A stretch of 31,011 nt of DNA, taken from contig DATBDE010000069.1 of assembly GCA_036270095.1 (NCBI GenBank), positions 1 through 31,011 on the forward strand. The letters are read 5' to 3'. A program made the translations under genes and the position numbers. Positions 7,300 to 14,389 of this stretch are shown here, piece by piece. Origin of the DNA: DATBDE01 sp036270095 (lineage in GTDB: Bacteria > Actinomycetota > Thermoleophilia > Solirubrobacterales > Solirubrobacteraceae). Every line of letters starts with the position of its first letter. Position 1 is the stretch's first letter. Under the pieces are notes generated by a model that worked only from the letters and a program-made list of their open reading frames with translations, did no database searches and had not been told where the DNA came from.

Positions 7300-9969
7300 A
7301 TGGCAGTCCACGCCTTCACGGGAGCGCATGTCGCGGAGCTGAGGGTCGGCGCGGCGAGCGCGAGGTACTCGACCGGTTGATCGAAGCGGTTTGCGCGGGC
7401 GAGAGCCGGACGCTCGTGCTCCGCGGCGAACCGGGGGTGGGCAAGAGCGCGCTCTTGGACTACGTGGCCGATCGGGCGGCGGGCTGTCGTGTCGCGCTTG
7501 CCACCGGTGTCCAGTCGGAGATGGAGCTGGCCTTTGCCGGGTTGCATCAGCTGTGCGCCCCCATGCTCGATCGCCTCGACCGTCTCCCGGTTCCGCAGCG
7601 CGGTGCGCTGCGAACGGCGTTTGCCATCAGCCCGGGGCCGGTGCCGGACCCTTTCTTCGTGGCGCTGGCCGTCCTCGGCCTGCTCTCCGACGCGGCCGAG
7701 GAGCAACCGCTGATCTGCCTGGTCGATGACGAACAGTGGCTGGATCGCGCATCGGCGCAGGGGCTCGGGTTCGTTGCGCGCCGCCTGGGGGGCAGAGTCC
7801 GTCGGCTTTGTCTTCGCGGCGCGTGAGCCGAGCGACGACATCCCCGGCCTGCCTGAGCTCGTGATCGGGGGTCTGGACGACGACGATCTGCGCGCGCTCC
7901 TCGACGCGGCGCTCACCGCCCCGCTGGACGCGCGGGTCCGCGACCAGATCGTCAGCGAGACGCGTGGCAACCCCCTGGCGCTGATGGAGCTGGCACGGAG
8001 TTCGACACCGGCGGAGCTGGCGGGCGGGTTCGGCGTCCCCGGCGGGGTGCCGCTCTCGGCAAGCATCGAGGAGCGCTTTCGGCGGCGGCTCGAGGCCCTC
8101 CCGCCCGAGGCCCGACGTCTGGTGCAAGTCGCGGCGGCCGATGCCGTCGGCGACGCGGCCCTGGTTTGGCAAGCTGCCGAGCGGCTCGGGATCAGCCCGG
8201 AGGCCGCGACGCCGGCAGTCGAGTCAGGCCTGGTCGAGTTCGGCACGCGGGTACGGTTCCGCCATCCGCTGGTGCGCTCGGCGGCCTACCGTTCGGCGTC
8301 GCAGCAGGAGCGGCAGGACGCGCATGGCGCCCTGGCCGCCGTAACGGATCCGGACACCGATCCCGACCGGCACGCCTGGCACCGCGCCCAAGCCACACCG
8401 GGGCCGGACGAGGACGTCGCCTCCGAGCTCGAGCGGTCGGCCGGACGAGCGCAGGGGCGCGGTGGCCTGGCCGCAGCGGCGGCCTTCCTGGAGCGCGCGG
8501 CGATGCTGACCCCGGAGCCGGGCTGTCGCACCCAGCGCGTGCTCGCGGCCGCCAGGGCGAAGCGCGAGGCGGGCGCGCTGGACGCGGCGCTCGGGCTGCT
8601 GGTCGCGGTCGATGCCGGCCCGCCGGACGCCCTGCGGACCGCTGAGGTCGAGCATCTGCGCGGACAGATCGCGTTGGAGCAAGGGCGTGGCAGCGACGCC
8701 GCCCAGCTGCTCGTCGGCGCGGCGAAACGCCTCGAGCCCTTGGACGCCGAGCTGGCTCGCGAGACGCAGCTCGAGGCGCTCGGGGCCGCGATGGCCCGCG
8801 ACTTCGATATGCCGGGCCGCGCGCTGGAGACTGCCGAGGCCGCGCGCGCAGCACCGCCCGGTCCACAACCGCCGCGCGTCGTCGACGTACTGCTCGATGG
8901 GTTGGCGATGCGGCTGAGGGACGGCTACGCCGCAGCTGCGCCGACGCTCACGCAAGCGCTCCGGCTGCTACTCGCCCTGGACATCACCCGTCCCGAGGTG
9001 AGCCGGTGGCGGTGGCTGGTGGGCGGGCGGGTCAGCTCGCTTGTGGCCCTCGAGCTCTGGGACGCGGAGTCCCTTCACACCCTTGCCGCTCGCCAGGCGC
9101 AGTTGGCGCGCGACACGGGCGCGCTCGTGCACCTGCAGCTCGGGCTCAGCGCCCTCGCGCGAAGCCACCTCCTCGCAGGCGAGCCGGCTGCCACGGCGCT
9201 GCTGGTCGAGGAAGACCGCCTTATCGCTGAGGCGACCGGCAACCCGGCGCTCAGGAATGCCGCGGTGACCCTTGCGGCCTGGCGGGGCCAGGAGTCGCTG
9301 GTGTCCGAGCTGACGGAGGCCACCGCCCAGGAGGCGTCGGCGCGCGGCTGGACGGTCAATGCTTACGCGAGCTCGGTGCTCAACAACGGCATCGGGCGCC
9401 ACGCAGCCGCGCGCGAGGCGGCCTGGCATGCGTTCGAGCGGTTGTCCGAGCGGACCGGCGCGACGCCCACCGATTGGGTGCTGGGCATCGAGGCCCGGGT
9501 CCGGGCCCTGCTGAGCGAGGGCGACGTCGCCGAGCGGCGCTACCGCGAGTCGATCGCCCACCTCGGTCGCACTCGCGTGCGTCTGGAGCTCGCTCGTGCC
9601 CACTTGGTCTACGGCGAGTGGTTGCGACGCGAGCGCCGGCGGGTTGACGCGCGCGAGCAGCTGCGTGCCGCCCACGACATGCTGGACGCCATGGGCATCC
9701 GGGCGTTCGCCGAACGGGCCAGACGCGAGCTGCTGGCCACAGGCGAAACCGCTCGCAAGCGCTCCGTCGAGACCCGTGACGAGCTCACCGCCCAAGAGGC
9801 GCTGATCGCGGGGCTCGCCGGTGACGGCCTCTCGAACCCCGAGATCGGCATCCGGCTGTTCATCAGCCCGCGCACCGTCAAGTACCACCTGCGCAAGGTC
9901 TTCCTCAAGCTCGGCATCAGTTCCCGCAGCGAGCTCGGCCGCGTTCTGCCCAGCGACCCGCCGACATAG
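7300..9969 (+). pseudogene. LuxR-family AAA-ATPase regulator, interrupted by frameshifts
   Basis: A large MalT-like regulator of about 889 residues when two indels are corrected. Walker A is RGEPGVGKSALLDYV (about 7420-7465), Walker B is LICLVDDEQWLD (about 7710-7745), and the C-terminal LuxR helix-turn-helix is GLSNPEIGIRLFISPRTVKY (about 9830-9890). The reading frame changes at the six-G run at 7787-7792: before it the protein reads FVARRLGG, after it AESVGFVFAAREPSD. The intact paralogue at 14390 is continuous there. A second missing base is likely near 7346-7352, joining an ATG at 7300 to VGRGEREVLDRL. If that is rejected, translation could begin at TTG 7377. The two shifts cancel, giving a length divisible by three. 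It probably regulates the hydrolase operon that follows. Confidence 0.75.
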
Positions 9970-10047
9970 TCGCAACGTTCCGCGCTGTCCGTCGCACTGT
10001 CCCCTGGCGGATCCGAGCGCAGCCCTTGCCGGTGACACTCGCCGACC

Positions 10048-10905
10048 GTGAGCACCTGGTTGAACCCGCCCATTCGGACACAGTTCCGCACCGTCGACGG
10101 GCTCACCATCCGCTTTGCCGAGAGCGAAGACCGCGACGATCACGCCCTCTTGCTCAGTCCGTGGCCCGAGAGCCTGCTCGCCTTCCAGCCGACGTGGGCG
10201 CGACTGGCTGCGCAGGCGCACCTCGTCGCGATCGACCTCCCCGGGTTCGGTCACTCCCAGCGTCGCAACGCGCTGCTTTCGCCGCGGGCGATGGGCGACT
10301 TCGTCATGCAGGTCGCCGACGCGTTCGAGCTCGACAGCGCGCACGTCGTCGGCCCCGACGTCGGCACGTCGGCCGCGCTGTTTGCCGCGGCATCGCATCC
10401 CGGCCGCGTGCGCAGCCTCGTGGTCGGAAGCGGCGGCGCGGCGTCCCCGCTTCAGCTCGGCGGGGTGCTGCACGACTGGGTGCAGGCGCGCGATGTCGAG
10501 GCGTACCGCCGTCTGGATCCGCGCGCGATCGTCGCCGGCGCTTTGACCGGCATCGAGCGCTACGCGCTTCCGGACGCGATCCGTGGGGACTACCTCTCGG
10601 CCTACGATGGAGACCGCTTCGTCGAGTCGATGCGCTACGTTCGCGCCTATCCGACCGAGCTTCCGGCCCTCCGCTATCTGCTGGCCGAGATCGAGACGCC
10701 GGTGCAGATCATCGCCGGCGCCCGCGACCACGCGGTGCCGCCGGTCAACGCCGAGTTCCTCCACGAGCGGTTGCCCAACAGCAAGCTCGACGTCATCGAT
10801 GCCGGCCACTACCCGTGGGAGGACGCGGCGGACGTATACGCCGCGCTCGTCAGCACGTGGTGGAGCGGCGGCTACGCGTCCACGCAACGCGAAGGAGCGC
10901 CATGA
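10048..10905 (+). CDS. Alpha/beta hydrolase with Asp nucleophile (epoxide hydrolase/dehalogenase type)
   Basis: A 285-residue alpha/beta hydrolase. The nucleophile elbow is VVGPDVGTSAALFA with Asp104 in G-x-D-x-G, as in epoxide hydrolases and haloalkane dehalogenases, rather than Ser as in esterases. The acid is probably Asp227 (IIAGARDHAVPP) and the base His254 (DAGHYPWED). The oxyanion region is near LSPWPESLLAF (36-46), with LVAIDLPGFGHS at 59-70. The likely reaction is hydrolysis of an epoxide or carbon-halogen bond. The GTG start lacks a clear ribosome binding site. Its TGA overlaps the start of the aldo/keto reductase as ATGA, so the two are translated together, and a LuxR/AAA regulator lies just upstream. 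Confidence 0.85.
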   Translation: MSTWLNPPIRTQFRTVDGLTIRFAESEDRDDHALLLSPWPESLLAFQPTWARLAAQAHLVAIDLPGFGHSQRRNALLSPRAMGDFVMQVADAFELDSAHVVGPDVGTSAALFAAASHPGRVRSLVVGSGGAASPLQLGGVLHDWVQARDVEAYRRLDPRAIVAGALTGIERYALPDAIRGDYLSAYDGDRFVESMRYVRAYPTELPALRYLLAEIETPVQIIAGARDHAVPPVNAEFLHERLPNSKLDVIDAGHYPWEDAADVYAALVSTWWSGGYASTQREGAP

Positions 10906-11781
10906 ACAGGCTGACCACGCAGCCGGCCCGCGCCAGCGGGACGTTCGCCATCGGCGGCGATCTCCCGGTGGTGCGGCTGGGCTACGGCTCCATGCAGATC
11001 CCCGGGCCTCGCGTGTGGGGCGAGCCCCGCAACCACGACGAGGTCGTCCGCGTGCTTCGGCGCGCCGTCGCGCTCGGAGTGACGTTCATCGACACCGCCG
11101 ACTCATACGGCCCCGGGGTCACCGAGCGGCTGATCCGTGAGGCGCTGCATCCGTACCCCGACGACCTGGTCATCGCGACCAAGGCGGGGTTTTACGCGGC
11201 CGGGCCCGGGCCGATGGGAACGCAACGGGCGGCCCGAGCACCTCAAGGCGCAGGCCGAGAAGAGCCTTGCCCTGCTCGGCCTGGAGCGGATCGAGCTGTT
11301 CCAGCTGCACCGCATCGATCCCGAGGTCCCGCTCGCCGAGCAGCTGGGCGCGCTGACCGAGCTGCAGAGCGAAGGCAAGATTGGGCGCATCGGGCTGTCG
11401 GAGGTCACGGTGGGTGAGATCCGGGCCGCCCGGGCGAGCGCGCCGATCGCCACCGTCCAGAACTTGTTCAACCTCTCGGACCGGCGCGCCGAGCCGGTCC
11501 TCGAGTACTGCGAGCGGGAGGGCATGGGCTTCATCCCGTGGTTTCCGATGGCCACGGGTCGCCTTGCCAGGCCGGGAGGCCCGCTGCGACGGATTGCGGA
11601 GGAGCACGGCGTCACCCCGGCGCAGCTCGCGCTGGCCTGGCTGCTGCAGCGCTCGCCCGTTCTGTTGCCCATTCCCGGCACCTCGACCGTCGCGCACCTC
11701 GAGGAGAACGCGGGGGCGGCGCTGATCGAGCTCGCTCCCGCCCAAATCGAACGACTCGACGCCCTGGAGGCCCAACCATGA
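10902..11781 (+). pseudogene. Aldo/keto reductase, interrupted by a frameshift
   Basis: An NADPH-dependent aldo/keto reductase of about 292 residues once one extra base is removed (880 bases in all). The catalytic set is present: Asp64 and Tyr69 in FIDTADSYG, Lys94 in VIATKAG, and His in LFQLHRID. The C-terminal cofactor region reads LLPIPGTSTVAHLEENAGAA. The frame breaks at the four-T run 11190-11193. With three Ts the product reads KAGFTRPGPGRWERNGRPEH, the normal family sequence; as given, it shifts to FYAAGPGPMG and stays wrong until a stop. A strong GAAGGAG site (10891-10897) and ATGA overlaps with both neighbours are intact, so the error is probably in the sequence. Confidence 0.82.
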
Positions 11782-12528
11782 CCGACCTGCTCGAAACCGC
11801 CATCGGGGCCCACGGTGGCTTGGACCGCTGGAATCAGCTCGAACGCGTCTCGGCGCCTTGCCCAGGGCGGCGCGCTCTGGGGGCTCAAGGGCCAGGCAGG
11901 CGTCCTCGACGACGTCGTCGTGACCGCAAGCCTGCATGAGGAACGCGTGTCGCACCGCCCGTTCGGCGCGCCCGACCGACAAAGCGCGTTCACGCCCGAG
12001 CGCGTCGCGATCAAGACCGCCGACGGGGCCGTTATCGAAGCCCTCGACCAGCCGCGCGCGTCGTTTGCCGGCCACATCGCCGAGACCCCGTGGAGCGCGC
12101 TCCAGCTGGCGTACTTCGTCGGCTGCGCGATGTGGACGTACCTGACGCAGCCGTTCACCTTGACCCTCCCCGGGTTCGTCGAGACGCGGGAGCTGGAGCC
12201 GTCGCAGGAAGGCGGGAGCCAGTGGCGGCGGCTGCAGGTGGCCTGGCCGAGCTACCTCGCCACCCACAGCGACGAGCAGACCCTGTACTTCGACGACGAC
12301 GGCCTCTTGGCGCGCCATGACTACGACGTCGAGATCAGCGGCGGGACGAGCGCCGCGCACTACGTCTCCGACTACGACGAGGTCAACGGCATCAAGCTCC
12401 CGACGAAGCACAGGATCTTCCCCCGCACTCCCGATGGGCGGTCACTCGCCGAGCCGCTGATCGTCTCCATCGACCTCAGCGAGATCGCCTTCACACCGGC
12501 CGAACGCGAGCTGAGGAGGAGCGCATGA
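11778..12528 (+). pseudogene. Conserved hypothetical protein, interrupted by a frameshift
   Basis: This is the third gene of the hydrolase/reductase set. The ATG at 11778 overlaps the reductase stop as ATGA and opens MTDLLETAIGAHGGLDRWNQ. Near 11851-11857 the frame changes; two bases seem to be missing from a GCGC stretch. The product then continues as RLAQGGALWGLKGQAGVLDD and ends with IVSIDLSEIAFTPAERELRR. The corrected protein is about 250 residues, with no signal peptide or membrane segment and a beta-rich pattern. I do not know a function. Its coupling to the hydrolase and reductase suggests the same pathway. A start at ATG 11815 in the second frame is possible but would lose the conserved N-terminus. 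Confidence 0.65.
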
Positions 12529-12560
12529 GCACGGTTCCCGGACTGGCCGTGCGATCCCCG

Positions 12561-13082
12561 TCAGTAGCCCGCGGGGCCGGAGCCGCCGGAGCTCGGTGGC
12601 GACCCCGTGAGCTGGTTGCCTGCGCCGGAGACCGCGAACCACTGGGCGCCGAACGCGGTCAGGCCCTGCCCGGCGACGTCGCCGGGCTTGTGGTCCTGCG
12701 CGAACCGGTACAGCGGATGGCCGTTGTAGGTCACCTGCAATGTGCCGTCGCTTCGCCGGACGCTCCCGATCAGGGACGCGTTCGCGCCGGAGCCGATGCT
12801 GGGCCTGCCGTGAGCGAAGAGCGGCGGCCACGACCGCGCGCATGCGCCTGAGCACGCGCTCCGCGTGCCGATGTCCCCCTTGAACAGGTAGACGGTCCGG
12901 GCTCGCGTATCGACCAGGACCCTGCCGAGGCTGGTCTTCGCCGCCCCGATCGTCGCCGGCGCTCCCGTGATGGTCCTCGGGGGCGCCACACCGCTTGCGC
13001 CGCTCCCGCTACCGCAGGCCGCGAGCACCAGCGAGCTCATGAGCACCGACGCGACTGGGAGCGCGACTCTTGTGCGCATCAT
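12561..13082 (-). CDS. Y-X4-D repeat lipoprotein (COG4315 type)
   Basis: A 173-residue lipoprotein. The signal peptide ends in the lipobox LVLAAC (Cys23), so the protein is anchored outside the membrane. The body holds two Y-X4-D type units: LVDTRARTVYLFKGD with CSGACARSWPPL, and 'YNGHPLYRFAQDHKPGDVAGQG' ending in TAFGAQWFAVS. Two cysteines in CSGAC may form a disulfide. The family is widespread in actinobacteria and its function is unknown. It follows its paralogue after 8 bases with an AGGTGGG binding site, so the two form a tandem duplication in one operon. An extra Met at the second codon may be the real start. Confidence 0.85.
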   Translation of the reverse strand: MMRTRVALPVASVLMSSLVLAACGSGSGASGVAPPRTITGAPATIGAAKTSLGRVLVDTRARTVYLFKGDIGTRSACSGACARSWPPLFAHGRPSIGSGANASLIGSVRRSDGTLQVTYNGHPLYRFAQDHKPGDVAGQGLTAFGAQWFAVSGAGNQLTGSPPSSGGSGPAGY

Positions 13083-13090
13083 GGCCCCAC

Positions 13091-13600
13091 CTAGTTCGCG
13101 ATCTGATTGCCGGACGCCGACAGCGCAAGCCAGGGCGCGCCGAAGGCCGTCGAGCCCTGGCCGTTGACCTGGCCGGGCTGCTGGTCGCCCGCGAACAGGT
13201 AGAGCGGGTGGCCGTGGTAGATCACCTGCATGGTCCCGTCGTCGCGCCTGACGGTTCCGAGCATCGACGCCTGGGCGCCCCCACCTGCGGTCGGCTTGCC
13301 CTTCGCGATCAGCGGCGGCCAGGCGGTGGCGCACTCCCCGCTGCACGTGCTCTTGGTCCCGGCGTCCTTCTTGAACAGGTAGAGGCTGCGGCCCTGCGCG
13401 TCGACGAGGATCTTCCCCAGGCTGGTCGACGCGATGGTCACGGTCGCCCGCGCATTCGCGGCGGTGGGCGGCGGTGACGGCGCCGGGACGCTCGTGCCCT
13501 ACTGGTGGTTGCTCGAACCGCCGCAGCCGGCAATGACCAGCGCGGCCAGTGGCACGACCGCTGCGCCGGCGACGATGCTCTTGGGTTTGAAGTGGCTCAC
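13091..13600 (-). pseudogene. Y-X4-D repeat lipoprotein (COG4315 type) with an in-frame TAG
   Basis: A paralogue of the preceding lipoprotein. GTG at 13598-13600, with AAAGGAG about 5 bases before it, starts a signal peptide ending in the lipobox LVIAGC (Cys26). The frame then meets TAG at codon 34 (13499-13501). The same frame continues without a shift through a Pro/Ala linker into the domain: SLGKILVDAQGRSLYLFKKD, CSGECATAWPPL, and 'YHGHPLYLFAGDQQPGQVNGQG'. With the stop, only a 33-residue lipopeptide or an unlipidated protein from ATG 13441 could be made. A base-call error, a recent nonsense mutation or readthrough are all possible. Confidence 0.75.
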
Positions 13601-13621
13601 GCCTGCTCCTTTTGTTGCGTG

Positions 13622-13631
13622 TGTTGCAACA
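13622..13631. promoter_or_regulatory. Palindrome TGTTGCAACA between divergent genes
   Basis: A perfect 10-base palindrome lies 21 bases upstream of the lipoprotein start and about 155 bases upstream of the BON-domain gene. It sits in an AT-richer patch containing a second TTGTTGC half-site. The position fits an operator for the divergent pair, but there is only one copy and no regulator can be named. Confidence 0.25.
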
Positions 13632-13787
13632 GGAAGCTGGGGCGCCATGCCCCGAAGGCCTAGACGTGCGGGTTATGGGAGGGACATCCATAACCGCCCG
13701 ACATGGCCTCGAACGCGCCCGTTATTGGCGTCCCGGTGATCGCGGCTCCAGGGATCTCGGACCCCGAAATCCTCTGAAAGGAGCGAT

Positions 13788-14237
13788 ATGTCAATCATCA
13801 ACGCCAGCACCGAGGACGCGGTGCGAGCGGTCCTGAGCCTGGATCAGCGCGTCCCGGACCCCGACCAGGTCGCGGTCTCGGCGGAAGCGGGCATCGTGAC
13901 CCTTCGCGGCACCGTGGGCAGCTTCGGCCAGCGCCGCGCTGCCGTCCATGACGCCGCGAGTGTCGTGGGCGTCGACGACGTCAACGACGAGCTCAAGGTT
14001 CGCCTGCTCGACGAATCCCGCCGCGAGGATGCCGACATCCGCGGCATGGCACTGCAGATCCTGATGTGGGACGCGGACGTGCCTGCCGAGTTGATCGACG
14101 TGAAGGTCGACGAGGGCTGGGTCACGCTGACCGGAGACGTCAGCTACCAGTTCGAGAGCGACGCCGCGTTCGAAGACGTGGCCGACATGCTCGGCGTGGT
14201 CGGCGTCACCAACAGCATCCGGGTGACGACGCTCTGA
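13788..14237 (+). CDS. Two-BON-domain protein
   Basis: A 149-residue protein made of two BON domains. The first reads VLSLDQRVPDPDQVAVSAEA then GIVTLRGTVGSFGQRRAAVH; the second reads 'VPAELIDVKVDEGWVTLTGDV' then a DVADMLGVVGVTNSIRV end. BON domains bind phospholipid or other surfaces and are common in osmotic-shock proteins. No signal peptide is seen, so it is cytoplasmic or peripherally membrane-bound. AAAGGAG stands 5 bases before the ATG. It diverges from the lipoprotein pair and is followed by a strong hairpin, so it is probably transcribed alone. Confidence 0.87.
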   Translation: MSIINASTEDAVRAVLSLDQRVPDPDQVAVSAEAGIVTLRGTVGSFGQRRAAVHDAASVVGVDDVNDELKVRLLDESRREDADIRGMALQILMWDADVPAELIDVKVDEGWVTLTGDVSYQFESDAAFEDVADMLGVVGVTNSIRVTTL

Positions 14238-14248
14238 GCGATCGGGCT

Positions 14249-14274
14249 GGCGGTGGGCGCGTGCGCCCGCCGCC
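14249..14274 (+). terminator. Strong GC hairpin after the BON gene
   Basis: Arms at 14249-14259 and 14264-14274 pair over about 11 bases (GGCGGTGGGCG with CGCCCGCCGCC, one G-T pair) around a four-base loop. It starts 11 bases after the BON stop codon. There is no T-run, so this is a GC-rich actinobacterial-style stem rather than a classic intrinsic terminator. Confidence 0.45.
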
Positions 14275-14389
14275 AACCCCCTGCCGCCTGCCGTGCTCGG
14301 CGCGGTGGCCGTGATCGTCTCCGGGGGGAGGGGTTTGGGTCTAGGATCGCCCTGCCCATGGCTGGCTTTGACGCTGCTCGGGCGGGCTG

